This document shows, piece by piece, positions 43,371 through 54,282 of a stretch of DNA of 64,000 nt (position 1 is its first letter; every line of letters starts with the position of its first letter). Source of the stretch: Actinernus sp. WN-2022 (Eukaryota > Cnidaria > Anthozoa > Actiniaria > Actinernidae); NCBI GenBank assembly GCA_030867875.1, contig JAOWCC010000936.1, forward strand, positions 75,611,032-75,675,031. Reading direction: 5' to 3'. Below the pieces are notes generated by a model. It was not told the DNA's origin, made no database searches, and saw only the letters and a list, made by a program, of their open reading frames with translations. Both the position numbers and the translations under genes were made by a program.

Positions 43371-44432
43371 CCCAGTCCCTTTAATATGGAAGTACAGTTC
43401 TAGATCTGAAGTCAAAGTCTTTCGGATGAAGAATATCACCTGGATATGTTAGGATTTGCACTTTGGAACACTTTTATTATTTTCGTCAGTTTTGCAACGT
43501 GTTTAGTTCTCGTTGTCTAAGTGGCCCCGATTACAGTAATCAGTAGGGACCTTAAGCAACTAGAACGACGACGGCTGTGACGACGGAACAAAGTAAAGTG
43601 TTTTCTCCTGAGATTTGGAGTTTACTATTTCCTTTATTTGCCTGCCTTTTATAACCATATTTTCGAAAAATATGATGACGACAGAGTTCCGTTCAGGCCT
43701 AACGATAAACGGTGTGATTTACTTTCTTACGTTCGCGTTCTGCTTTAAACGTAAAATTTGGAGTTTTCTCGTTCTGTTTTCTTAACAGGACGATCAAAAT
43801 GTAGGCGACTGCGTGCATTTCACGTGCAGTTATTGTATTTTGTTTCATGACGTCGTCATAGACGTCGTCGTGGTGGTTGCTAAAGGTCCCAAGTAGAAAG
43901 ATTAAAGAAACATGAAAAATGATAATTTCAATTCTCTCAGGTTCAGTGCTCTTTTTGTGGACGAGGGCTATCCTTGACTCCTCTCTTTGCAAAACCTAAA
44001 AAGAGAGAAAAGGTAAACAGAGAAATGCCAAATTCAGTCTATGAGAAATACTGAAGTAAATGGAGGCGTAACGGCATTGTCATCATTTGATGTATGACAG
44101 AAAAATGCCCAAAATATACGCTCTTCAGGCACGTTTTCCCAACTTCATGTGTCCAATGATTGGCTTATATTAGAGCCAATCAACTGTATGATATCGTAGG
44201 TAGTTGCGTCTACAAATAGCAATGTCAGTAGCATTACATAAACAACAACCTACTTACGGCGTTGAAATATGCGGCAATGATATTTGTACGCGGATATGAT
44301 CTGTTTTGAGACGGAGACTGAACAGTTTCCGAGAGCGAACTTCGAGAGAAACTGTGAATTTCGAGGAACAGATAATGTCCAAGAATACATAAATACTGGA
44401 AATCTGCAATGTTGGTAAGTATGCATTACCTG
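43371..44432. other. Region 3' of gene B; possible 3' exon
   Basis: On the minus strand an acceptor-like ctctctttttag lies near 43999 and opens a 97-codon frame (43992-43699) that includes a hydrophobic stretch. Gene B's stop codon is followed by a donor-like taacag/gtaatg, so this may be its 3' untranslated exon. The frame itself matches nothing I know. Confidence 0.3.
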
Positions 44433-44518
44433 TTAATAGCCGTAACTCTCAGATTCATCTGATTTGATGGAGTCAATGGCACCTTTTCCTTTTGTTTTTA
44501 CTTTATCCACAATCTTGC
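44433..44518 (-). CDS. Gene B, exon 4 (C-terminal end of second module)
   Basis: An 86-bp exon entered with two bases (minus acceptor atttccttgccag), ending at TAA (44433-44435). It encodes KIVDKVKTKGKGAIDSIKSD and a short tail ending YGY. The first part repeats exon 3's KVVDKVKTKGKGVIGSIKLD almost exactly. A donor-like site right after the stop hints at a 3'UTR intron. Confidence 0.8.
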
Positions 44519-45169
44519 CTGGCAAGGAAATAAGATTTTTCTCATTTTAAAGCATAAAATCTTGCAATCCAGTTTACATCAAGCCATCCAGTTTGAAATT
44601 TAAAATAAAATAAAAATGGGAAATAAAATAAATATTAGGTAAGTCAACCTATTATCGGACAGTTTACGTTGGACTGCTTGTGACTGCAAAACGAAGTAGA
44701 CTCTCGCCAAAATATTTCTTCCTTTATAAACTTTAGTTCTTCTGTTAAAATTTGTGCACTCATCGCCCAGAATGCTATTGTTTTCGGCGACATGTACTTA
44801 CGGCTGTGATGTTTAACTGAGGTCTGCATAATTATGAGTAATACTAATTATTATTCAATAACACGACTATGATTGGCTACTAACTAATCGGTGTGGGAAT
44901 ACCATACTCCCACATCACATTAAGCACATGTCAATCACTGTCGTTCACTCTCCGGTGTAGGACTAATGAAATCCCTACGCTCGTTAAGGAGATGTCAATA
45001 TCCCTAACCTAGCTCAATTAGTAATTATCCTAAACTTGTTATATCGATAGATGAAACTTCTGTGCCACAAACCTTGAGAAGCACACACCCGTTATATGAA
45101 GTCCCCACTAGAAAATTGTTCTGGACGCTTGGCCAAGAAGTTACCGTGTTAGTTTGAACTCAAACAAGT

Positions 45170-45935
45170 GCGGCTCTTAGCCAGTTCGGAGTGAAGAGTT
45201 TGGCTTCTACGGCAGACAAAAATACGAGAAACGTCTTATTTTAAAGATAAAGATAATTTGGTTTTAATCCGCTATCGCCTTTCACGTTCTTCTTTGATCG
45301 AGGTTGTCGTGTTCACTTTTAATTACCGAGTTAGCTTGAATTCTACAGTTCCGCTCTTAGCCGGTTTCGGAGTGAAGACGGGAGGTTTCATTTTTAAGAG
45401 TTTCACTACTGGCACAGACAGAAACACCAGGAACGTCTCATTTTAAAGTTGAAGATTTAAAAAAGTCAGTTTCTTCATTTGATTTTGATGCGCTATCGCT
45501 TTTCACGCTGTTCTCCGAGTTTGTCATGTTTACCTACAAACGTTTTGCCGCTCTGGCTTCACACTTAGCCGGTTCGGAGTGAAGACGGGAGGACGTTACA
45601 GTTTTAGGAGTTTGACTTCAAGAGCAGACAGAAACACCAGAAACGTCTCATTTCAAAGATGAAGATTTAAAAAAGTCCGTTTCTTCATTTGATTTTGATG
45701 CGCTATCGCTTTTCACGCTGTTCTCCGAGTTTGTCATGTTCACTTTACTGAACGTTTTGAGTTCTAACTCCAAACAGTGCCGCTACCGACTGGCTACCGC
45801 GGAGTGAAGACGGCTTTTTCTTTTTTTTAGAGTTTGACTTTTAGGGCAGACAGAAACACCAGAAACGTCTTGTTTTACAGCTAAAGACCTTAAAAATCCG
45901 TTTCTTTATTTGATTTTGATGCGCTTGGAATTTCC
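45170..45935. repeat. ~200-bp degenerate tandem repeat, 4 copies, in gene B intron 3
   Basis: cttagccggttcggagtgaa-type starts lie near 45176, 45357, 45569 and 45791. Each is followed by cagacagaaacaccag, aacgtctcattt and gattttgatgcgctatcgct. Spacing varies (about 180-220 bp). No function known. Confidence 0.85.
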
Positions 45936-47164
45936 TACGTTGTTCTTTTGAATCATATAGTTTCGAGACTTACAAAGGCTCGTGCGATACAACTCGTGGG
46001 ACACACTTGTTTTCTTGTTTACAACCTAAAGTTCTAAGGGTTTCCGGCCCTTTGTCTGGTAATGCTTTTGTTTCCAAATTGTTTACGACCAAAACTTCTA
46101 ATGCTTCCCGCTTCCCTTCTTGCATTGTGTCTGCAAGCTCAATTTCAATGCTTAATTAGGTGTGTGTGCTATTGTTCATGGAGGAGGAGCTTAGAAGTTA
46201 ACAGAGGTCTCGCGGGAATATTTAAAATTCAAATTTAGCAAGCGAATTTCTGTTTGCAAAATGTGTTCTAGAAATGTTGATTTCGATAGAACTAACAGCC
46301 GTCAGATTTCAACGAAAAAACGACTACTAGTTCCCAAGATACCAAACTAACTTTTCCCATGGATTTTGGTGTAATAACGTCATTCTTTGATGAGAAAATC
46401 GACCTCAAAGTTCATGGTCCACTCAAAAAACATTAAAAATAACCGATTTTGAAGTCAAAACCGATAAAGCTTTTATTCACTCTAAGAATTTATTCTTAGT
46501 CGCAAATTCTTAATTGACATCTCTTCTACGAAAACCCGTGGATTTTGTCCTACTACCAACTTTTCTTTTCCGAAAAATAAGCGAATCCGTAGCCCCCTTC
46601 AAGAGTTCTAGGTCATTTACTCTATTGTTTGCGTTAAGACTCGTTGCATAGCTTTTGAACTTAGCGCTCTTACCGTAAAAATGTCCCGGATGTATGTCGC
46701 GGCATTCTGGGCGATGTGCGATACATACAATTTCAGAAAGCGATTTTCTCTCGAAAAAACGGACTCGAAAAGGTATGGTTTTCAAACCTATTATTAGACA
46801 GCTAAACCTATTATCGGACACCCATACAAGATTTATTTAACAACTTATTTTAAAATTGTATTTTACATTGTTTAAACGTCGGAAGACAATGGCAAAACAA
46901 AAATACACTCCTGGATACGATCGAGAGAGGCATTTGTTAGTCAATAAATCCTGGTTCTTTCGTTCAACAACAGCTGAACCGTTCCAATCAAAGAGTGTAT
47001 CATTTTCGCGCCTACTTCGCGTATCAATTATGATTTTTATGGCGTCCGATGATAGATTCCGCGGAACCTTCTTTAAACTTGGTCTCTGAGCAGCGGAAAC
47101 CACAACAAAATCGGATTTGACCAAGCTTACATTTTCCCCCGGTTGGGGGGGGCGGGGGGACTCC

Positions 47165-47470
47165 CATATAAAAGGGGTAGGGATGCTCGTCGGACATTTT
47201 CCAATTTACCCCTAAGAGGTACTAAAATGGGCGTGGCTCAAACTTATTTTGATCCCTAAAAGTTGTATTGCTATTACTTGATGTTGTATCATCAAGCACA
47301 TTCTTCCTTGTTGTTTTCAAAAGCGCTGTCATTCTCTAGCATTCGGTGACACCGACCCCTAAAATGTACCGCTTTACATAGAAGTGTATGTGTTTGATCG
47401 TGGATACCCTAAGTGGTACAAAACTCCTGATTTTGACCCCTAAAAGATACGACGAGCATCCATGTACCCG
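47165..47470. mobile_element. CCCCTAAAAGATAC-family element, copy 2
   Basis: The ends are gggatgctcgtcg and, inverted, cgacgagcatcc. Inner motifs are tacccctaagaggtac, gggcgtggct and gacccctaaaagatac. G- and C-runs flank it (47139-47160 and 47488-47520). Confidence 0.7.
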
Positions 47471-48047
47471 TCACATAAGAGAGTCACCCCCCCCCCCACC
47501 CCCCCCCCCCCCCCCCCCCCGGGCATTTCCCGCTCTTTTTAGTCAGTCTTTCCCGTGGATGCGCGTATCATTTTTAAATTTAAGGTGATCCTATTATCGG
47601 ACAGAACCTATTCTCGAGCACTCCAAAAAAAAAATCTCCTCAGCGAAACCAAACGAACGGAAACGGAACGTTTCTAGCCTTTTAGTTTCACTTCTTTCCT
47701 TACAATGCTCTACGAAAAACAGATGTTCGTAGCGTGAAGAAGAAATGGAGCATTCTCGTGGCATGAAGTTTGGTTTATACCGAAGACGAGATTCCGGAAA
47801 AGTTTGGCATTACTCGGACCGAAAATCTTCGCACTTCGTCTTCAGACATATTATATCCTTTCCGAACGAAATGACGCGTACCATTTGATTTTCTAACCGG
47901 AATTTCTGGTTTTTCGGTGTAAATCATAAGTATCCCAGGTGTACTGGGTAAACCTCCCGCGTGCAAAAATTACGGGAAAGTATGATCGAAGAACTGAATA
48001 TGCACGTCACGTCAATACAAGAAATTCCGTTCATTATTCAAACGTAC

Positions 48048-48194
48048 CAACTGCTTCCTTTGCCTTGTTTTTGATCGAGTCCGTAGCACCGCCAAAGAAC
48101 CGTTTGTGAACATCAGAACTGAGTTTAGATTCATCTAATTTGATGGACCCAATGACACCTTTTCCTTTTGTTTTTACTTTATCCACGACCTTAC
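48048..48194 (-). CDS. Gene B, exon 3 (joins the two modules)
   Basis: A 147-bp exon, entered with two bases (minus acceptor tatttccccgccag) and left with one (donor gcagttg/gtacgt), so phase 1 on both sides. It encodes the second half of module 1 (VVDKVKTKGKGVIGSIKLDE), then SSDVHKR with Lys131-Arg132, and the first half of module 2 (FFGGATDSIKNKAKEAV). Exon 2 and the second part of this exon are clearly homologous. Confidence 0.87.
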
Positions 48195-48354
48195 CTGGCG
48201 GGGAAATAGAAGATTGTTTTGATTTTAAAGCATGAAATCACACAAAAACCTAGCTTGTACAGAATGAAGTATTATAATAAAGTATGCTAATAAAGTATTG
48301 ATTTTGAACTTAAAAACAAAAACCTCGACGTGCAAAGTTTACGGAAACGTTTCC

Positions 48355-48531
48355 TAGAGTCGCTCGGTGTTGACGATTTAGTTTAACAAAATTAACTAAA
48401 TTTAGTTGACGTCACCTAATTTGAAACAGTTACATGGTATTGCGATTTCATGAGTGACGTCATGCAACTAAATAGTTAGCTAATTCAGATAAATTTATCT
48501 AAATCGTCAACACCAACGTTGGAGCGACTCT
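48355..48531. mobile_element. Short inverted-repeat element in gene B intron 2
   Basis: The ends are agagtcgctc and gagcgactct. Inside, gtgttgacgatttag and ctaaatcgtcaacac are paired. The left side lacks a few bases present on the right (caacgttg). Confidence 0.85.
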
Positions 48532-48605
48532 AACGATGATTTAAATTACATGAAATTAGGAAAACATGCCACCACAAGAAAAACGTTAATTAATCAAATA
48601 CGTAC

Positions 48606-48707
48606 CAACTTCTTCCTTTGCCTTGTTTATGCCTCCTTTGATGGAGTTCGTAACACCGCTCAGGCCGAACCGTTTCTGAACATCAGAATTGGCTTCTCGC
48701 TCGATTT
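48606..48707 (-). CDS. Gene B, exon 2 (start of first module)
   Basis: A 102-bp exon with phase 1 on both sides (minus acceptor tttttgattgtttag, donor gaagttg/gtacgt). It encodes IEREANSDVQKR, with Lys78-Arg79 as a likely prohormone-convertase site, then FGLSGVTNSIKGGINKAKEE, a Lys-rich amphipathic segment. The Glu split across the exon 1 junction (G/AA) supports the joint. Confidence 0.87.
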
Positions 48708-48850
48708 CTAAACAATCAAAAAGTGAAATGAAATGAAACGATAATTTCAACAGGACCTAGGCATTATGTAAGCTAGGACCCGGCTAAGTCATAGACCCCA
48801 TGCAAAAAGGCGTCAGTATGTAGTTTCATAGTTTTATAACAATACTCCAG

Positions 48851-49104
48851 TTTCGTATTCGAAAATTACCGGGGCGCTGAATGCAATGACTACAGACGCA
48901 TGTACTCAGGCTTAGCCTCATTCTGAAGTTAAACATTCATAAATACCAGCGAGAAGGTGGGCTTTCACAACTCTCCGTATTGTTGTAGTTTCGCATTTTG
49001 CACCTTCTCGCTAGTATTTAAGAATGTTTAACTTCAGAAAGAGGCTAAGCCTGAGTACATGCGTCTGTAGTCATTGCATTCAGCGGTAATTTTCGAATAC
49101 GAAA
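48851..49104. mobile_element. Foldback element in gene B intron 1
   Basis: Arms of about 105 bp: tttcgtattcgaaaattacc, gactacagacgcatgtactc and gaagttaaacattc at the left, inverted at the right, around a centre of about 40 bases. The arms differ at only a few bases. The target duplication was not resolved. Confidence 0.88.
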
Positions 49105-49629
49105 CGGGACTATTGGTTCCAAAGTTATTAGCATTTAAACCTTTGGGAAAACATGAAAACGAGGCTGGTAAGGTCATACAAAACTTTCTTAATTCAAACC
49201 CTAATTACTCTGTAGCAATGAAAGCTATGACACTCAAATTTCACAGGATTACTTATTTTCACATGCTGTTTTATCTGACAAGGTTGATTTCCTCATGTAA
49301 TCATTGTTGACCAATGAAATAAAAACAGTATTATTGCATAAGATAAGTCGACTCTGGCTCCTATAATTGTCGACAATATATATTCTTTTGTTTTAAATCA
49401 AGCAGCTAACCTCACATGCAATACGATTTTGTTTAAAAGTAGGTCCTAAAAGTAAATTAATTTGTTTCTCAGAAACTCGCCATGCTCATCTCATCCTTTT
49501 TATCCTTTGTTATGTCTGCAGATGCTGAATTCAATCCCGATGCATCCTAAAACCTCTGCATTGGAAATAGCAAACATTACGACTCAGGGACTTGTATATG
49601 TTTGTATTTATTTAACAACCGCAACTCAC
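49105..49629. other. Remainder of gene B intron 1
   Basis: No exon recognised. Frames here on the plus strand run antisense to gene B and have no domain. Confidence 0.4.
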
Positions 49630-49828
49630 CGTCCTTGTCGGTTCTCTCATCTACTTCTTCTTCAGGTCGGTGTTCCTCGTTTGCTGTGTCTTCAGCTGGA
49701 ATATCGTCGAATTGCGATGCATCTTCGACGTATGTCAAGTCGTTAAAACTGATTGATTTTGCAAATGGTTTTGCATTAGAAACATCAAACACTATCACCA
49801 AGACCAAACACAGAAACAAACTCTTCAT
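49630..49828 (-). CDS. Gene B, exon 1: secreted two-module Lys-rich precursor (177 aa in all)
   Basis: The first coding exon, 66 codons plus one base (donor gacaaggacg/gtgagt). Residues 1-19 (MKSLFLCLVLVIVFDVSNA) are a typical signal peptide, so the product should be secreted. Residues 20-77 are strongly acidic, with clusters such as EEHRPEEEVDE. Lys-Arg at 78-79 and 131-132 then precede two homologous Lys-rich, Cys-free modules (about 80-130 and 133-177). This layout is that of a pro-peptide: an acidic propiece that would neutralise basic peptides released by processing. It resembles the organisation of cnidarian antimicrobial or regulatory peptide precursors. I do not recognise a family and infer no homology. 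All three introns are phase 1, which allows exon duplication. The start Met is the only one before the signal peptide. Confidence 0.88.
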
Positions 49829-50099
49829 AATAAATTAAGTAAACTGAGTTAAAACCCTGCAAAACTTAGAAGTATTTAGAGATACAGGAAGCCGTTAAAC
49901 CAACACTGCTCAAGAGTACACAAGTTAGCAAATGACTCCAAACGCTAAAAATGCTCTCAAAGACAAAATAAGGAGTTACCCAAATACAATTAAAATTCAA
50001 GCTTATTTCTATAGGCTTTAGGGGATACACTGATGAATAAAAGAATATGGAGATTTCTTTACAAATTGCGACTGCATGCTCCTTTAGTTTCAACTAAGC

Positions 50100-50480
50100 A
50101 AATATTTTGTTAAAGTTTTTAATGAGTTCTGGATCATCAGTTGATTCATTCCCCTGAGAACTAATCGGCATTTTAGATGAATTACCAAAAAAGATCAGTA
50201 TAGGAAGATCTAGAATAGCTTATTATTATTGGTTTTAATATCTCAGTTTCTTTAGAAACTTTCAACTGAGTAAACATGTTGTTTGCTTAGAGTTCTAGAT
50301 CGGCATAAAGATGAATCAATACCAAAGAAAGATTTAGGAAGTAGTATAGTCAATTAAAGATATGAAAACCAATAATAAGCTATTCTAGACTGATGTCTCT
50401 TTAGAAACTTTCAACCGGCTGAGCCCACCTTTAAAATTTATGTTAAAAGTTTTTAATGGGATTCTGGATCACCATACTTG
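50100..50480. repeat. Dispersed repeat R3 near LINE-H
   Basis: aaagtttttaatg followed by gttctggatcatc and ctagaatagcttattatt recur, partly inverted, within 50105-50480. They come again at 51840-51990 (agatctaggatag, ttattattggttttgac, gaaactttcaactga). Probably a small transposon family broken up here. Confidence 0.6.
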
Positions 50481-51243
50481 AGTGACACGGAAAACAGTTG
50501 CAGTCTTATCCATGGAGTTCCCCAAGTGGGTCAGTATTAGCTCCCCTATTATTCTTGGTCTTCATAAAATGCCTGCCTACAGCTACTTCAAACTGCGATG
50601 TGAACATCTTCACTGACGATACTCTCGGACCACTTTGAGTAGCGTATCCTCTGACTGGTCTGGTGATACCAACAGCCTCAAGCTCAACATGACTGAGAAC
50701 GCCTGTGTCTCCATGCATGACTGGTCAACCTGACAACAGGCTGATCCTGCAAGATCTCCACTATGCTGTTGACTGGTAAACGTTTGCGTGCGAAACTGCC
50801 AACATATGACATAGAGCTTAACATCAAAGTAAACCAAGACCGGCACACTGCACGGAGTCTCCTCCCACAAGCTATTAGAGCTTACAACTCTATAAACTCC
50901 TAATTATAGCCAGCACGAAGGGACCATTATATAGTAGAGTAATTTTGATATACCTAGTTTGAAGCAATTTGTATTTGAACCATTAGCTAAATAGTGTAGT
51001 GCGTGCTGTATATTCTAGTTATATTCTAGTATTTTCTAGTATTTATATTAATAATGTTTTACCATTATAAGTTTAGGAGGGCCACAAGTTTATCACATAG
51101 CACTACAGCATACCACTTTACATCACATTCTTTACACCTATACTAGTGCTACGCGGCAAACATGATTTCATATCATAACTACATATACATATATAATCGC
51201 CGTGACCCCATAAAACGCACCAATACCCACGACTGCTCTCATC

Positions 51244-51318
51244 TGACTTGATAGCTCAGTTGGTAGAGCGCCAGACATGCAACCTGGAGGTCGTTGGGTT
51301 CGAGTCCCACTTGGGTCA
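51244..51318 (+). tRNA. tRNA-like segment of the SINE, unit 1 (probably not a working tRNA)
   Basis: 75 bases with an A box (tagctcagttgg), a B box (gggttcgagtccc) and acceptor ends tgacttg/tgggtca that pair with wobble. The anticodon loop reads catgcaa, giving TGC with A instead of the universal T before it. The anticodon stem has a mismatch. This fits a tRNA-Ala-derived pol III promoter. Confidence 0.55.
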
Positions 51319-51500
51319 TATATTGTTTTCTCTTTCCCTCGTAGGGCGTGCACACATAGCACTACAGCATACCACTTTACATCACATTCTTTACACCTAC
51401 TAGTGCTACGCGGCAAACATGATTTCATATCATAACTACATATACATATATAATCGCCGTGACCCCATAAAACGCACCAATACCCACGATTGCTCTCATC

Positions 51501-51575
51501 TGACTTGACAGCTCAGTTGGTAGAGCGCCAGACATGCAACCTGGAGGTCGTTGGGTTCGAGTCCCACTTGGGTCA
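51501..51575 (+). tRNA. tRNA-like segment of the SINE, unit 2
   Basis: Nearly identical to the segment in unit 1 (gacagctcag in place of gatagctcag). Same altered anticodon loop. Confidence 0.55.
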
Positions 51576-52379
51576 TATATTTTTTCTCTTTCCCTCGTAG
51601 GGCGTGCACACATAGCACTACAGTCTTTACACAAGTTTATCAGCCTTGGCTGACGTGTATTTTAACTCCGTGGTGAAATAAAGTGTATTACTATTACCGT
51701 TACTATTACTATTACTGTTACTATTACTATTACTATTATTATTATGATTATTATTATTATTATTATTATTATGATGATGACGATGATGATGATGATGATG
51801 ATTATTATACATAAAGATAACTATTACCATAGAAAGATTTAGGAAGATCTAGGATAGATTTTTATTATTGGTTTTGACAGGAGCCCATTGATCAACTATC
51901 CTTTAATCTTTAGAAACTTTCAACTGATGAGACATGTTGTTGAAGTTTTTAATGGAGATGGTTTGGTATCTTTAATCGATTATACTAGTCTCTTTAGAAA
52001 CTTATACTGCTCTGCTTCGAAAAAATACTGGACTTTAGATACCGGTACTTTAGATATACTATGTCGTTCATGGAAGCAACGTGCGGAGCTCAGTCGTCTG
52101 ACGAAGGTACTGATCTAGAGACAATACAGAAACGCTAGAAACGTCAGGGGTCCTAGCTTTCACCGCTGTTAACATACCCTATTTTAACTAGTTTCAGTTC
52201 ATAACATCTCGTGTTTTAGATGAATCTAATTCTTTCATAGTCAGTGTGTTCAAAGCTGAAAGAAAAGAACAGATTAAATACATTTGATCCAAGATATTTG
52301 AACCCGCTTCTGTCAGTAACGGAACCCTAAGACCTCCACTAAGTTCGAGTATTAGAACATAATGTATGTGAATTAGGTT

Positions 52380-52585
52380 TGTTGTTGATTCCTTATTTGC
52401 ATTCTCCGGTTTTCCTCCGTCAGTTCTCCGGTTTTCCTCCATCCGTAAAAATCACTGATTTGTGAGTCGAATGTTGTGTGTCCAAAAATATAGTGAGTAA
52501 TAGTGTGTGGACCCTGTGTGAGGAGTAAACGCAGGCCCACACCAGTTAAGCTGCCATGATAATCAGCCTGCTATAACAAATAAAA

Positions 52586-52618
<33 letters not shown>

Positions 52619-52620
52619 TA
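52380..52620 (+). repeat. SINE-like 3' part with (ATT)n tail
   Basis: ctccggttttcctcc occurs twice, as in the SINE bodies at 18700 and 62405. The sequence goes on to ataacaaataaaatattatt and an ATT run (52588-52617). The left boundary is unclear. Confidence 0.5.
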
Positions 52621-53635
52621 GTATACCTAACAGGTAGTGAATGCTGCTCCGCTCAGTTAAGGAAGTGTATTAGAAGAGAACCTACAGTAGCACTTTGGCA
52701 CGAAAAATAGATTACTAGGTGATAAAAATGCCAAGGTGTTAGATGAATATATTTTGTAGTTTTGGGGCTATCGTGCGATTGAATCCTGTTTGAGCTGTGG
52801 TGTGTTTTCTCAAAAGTTGTCCCGATTTATTTTCATTTTGTCCCGACATATCAACGATCTCCCGGTAAATTCCCTGAGCCCGGCTACCAATTCCCGACAT
52901 TTTCTTAAGATTCCCAGCACAAACAAATGCTGCTCTCCCCGGTGAAGTTTAAACACCGGAAATCAACTGTAATTGAGAATGTAATTGTAAATGATAATTG
53001 TATTTTGAACCGGCTGCTTGACTTTATCGAAGTCAATAGAAGAAAATTATCATTGCTGCTCACCATCTTCATAACAGGAGAGATCTTCGCCTATACGTCT
53101 ACACTTCAACAAATTCATGATTACACAAGGATCGCATTCACAGAATTGAATGTTTCAAATATTTATCGCAATCTGTTTTTCTTGTAATCCAATCAGTTTA
53201 TTTTATTATTCTATTAATCCAAGAGCGATATACAGCGTCAAAAATGTATTCAGGTAGTATTCTTACAATCAGTGGCATCATGCATGCATGATGCGAATGA
53301 TGAAATGTGATTATCAGGTACGAATTCTAATAAAGTGAACTCAAGTGTTGTAAAGCGAATTGGACCCTAGCTCTTAGTCCACAATATATATTGTTTTGTT
53401 TTAAAGAGGTGCAAACAGTAAACCGGTCTCACGTTGCTCTACATTTATCTGAAAAGTATTATTTTCATCCACTCGAATCAGCAGTGACCAACTCGAAAGC
53501 TTCACGGCTACTTTGGTCACTGCGCACTAATTACTTTTTTCTTTTGTTGCTTACTATTACCTATCTATCTTCTATAACTGGTCTTGTATTGTCTCTTGTA
53601 AAATTCATTAATAATTCATAAGGGTATTAGCCAAT
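52621..53635. other. Spacer without recognised gene
   Basis: Plus-strand frames of 76-86 codons (52927-53187, 53391-53621) show no known domain. 53405-53480 resembles the right end of repeat R2 (gtaaaccg, gttgctcta, tcatccactcgaatc). Confidence 0.4.
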
Positions 53636-53785
53636 CCCATGTGCTGAATGACACCACATGATCGCCACTGTATACCCCCGTACAAACCTGATTAATAAAA
53701 CATCAGGTTCTGTATCGATATACAGACACCATGGTCCGTTATAGCTCTAGTAGTATTCTGTATCAGGTACAGAATACTAGCTAAG
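53636..53785. repeat. Palindromic element, paired hairpins
   Basis: cctgattaataaaacatcagg and gtattctgtatc-aggtacagaatac form two neighbouring hairpins after accacatgatcgcc. The order is shared with 39130-39345. Confidence 0.6.
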
Positions 53786-54096
53786 CTTAGAGTGAGGGAA
53801 GTCTCACGACCGATCACTGACTTCCCAGAGAACGTCTGCACGCAGGCTACCCCTATCCCGGAAAGGGTGTAAAAGTACATCTGCTCTCTTATTATGTACA
53901 CACCATCTATTCCATGTGGGACCTGTTTTTCTGCACGCTACGCTCTCTTATTGCATACACATTGTCTCTTCGATGTGGGATATGTTTTTTGTGAGAAACT
54001 AATTCATCCCACATCGATAGCGAGGTGGAAGAAATCAAAGGTTAAAATTTTATTTCGTGCATATCAATGGATTTTAGTTATCTATTCATTTTACAA

Positions 54097-54214
54097 GTAA
54101 GATAAAATATTCGCGTCCGATCTGTATGGGCTTTACAATGGCTCGCCGAAGCGGCTCGCTATTATTGTAAACGCCCATACACGGATCTCCCGCTCATATT
54201 TTATCTACTACTTA
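54097..54214. repeat. Long hairpin with GGCTCGCCGAAGCGGCTCGC-type loop
   Basis: taagataaaatat, gatctgtatgggc and tttacaat on the left are paired with attgtaaa, gcccatac and atattttatc on the right, with small bulges. The loop is a quasi-palindrome. Confidence 0.8.
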
Positions 54215-54282
54215 TCTCTGTATTCTTGAATCAGTGTAAAATAAAATGAAACTTGAATCTTTGCCATCCTTTATCATCAAAT

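Larger units (their letters stand above)
44640..47605. repeat. Gene B intron 3 with recurring cctattatcggaca motif
   Basis: cctattatcggaca is at about 44649, 46807 and 47585, with a variant (cctattattagaca) at 46788, all in one orientation. Minus-strand frames of 61-103 codons (46821-46510, 47124-46837, 44829-44644) start at or near these points. None shows a recognisable domain. They may be pieces of an old transposon. Confidence 0.35.
51096..51630 (+). mobile_element. Doubled tRNA-type SINE inserted in LINE-H, 12-bp TSD
   Basis: acaagtttatca occurs at 51084-51095 and 51631-51642; removing the insert restores the LINE 3'UTR. The insert is two head-to-tail units with a period of 257 bp. Each has a tRNA-like segment plus catgatttcatatcataact, catatacatatataatcgcc and gtgctacgcggcaaa. 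The long minus-strand frames here (69 and 86 codons, TRTQRPPGC) are antisense of the tRNA-like parts. Confidence 0.85.
50490..51805 (+). mobile_element. LINE-H, decayed RT fragment and 3'UTR
   Basis: Plus-strand reading with frameshifts shows HGVPQ, FLVFIKCLPTATSNCDVNIF plus DDT (the RT catalytic region), then ISTMLLTGKRLRAKLP. The 3'UTR ends gccttggctgacgtgtattt and gtggtgaaataaagtgtatt, with an imperfect ATT/ATG microsatellite tail (51690-51808). A SINE insertion splits the 3'UTR. Confidence 0.75.

Noticed and set aside
51244..51575. Functional tandem tRNA-Ala genes
   Set aside because: The anticodon loop lacks the invariant T before the anticodon, the anticodon stem has a mismatch, and the segments lie inside a SINE with target duplication.
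51168..51634. Minus-strand frames with TRTQRPPGCMSGALPTELSS
   Set aside because: Antisense of the tRNA-like parts of a SINE; a common false protein in gene predictions.
51627..51830. His/Asn-rich protein
   Set aside because: Translation of an ATT/ATG microsatellite, the LINE-H tail.
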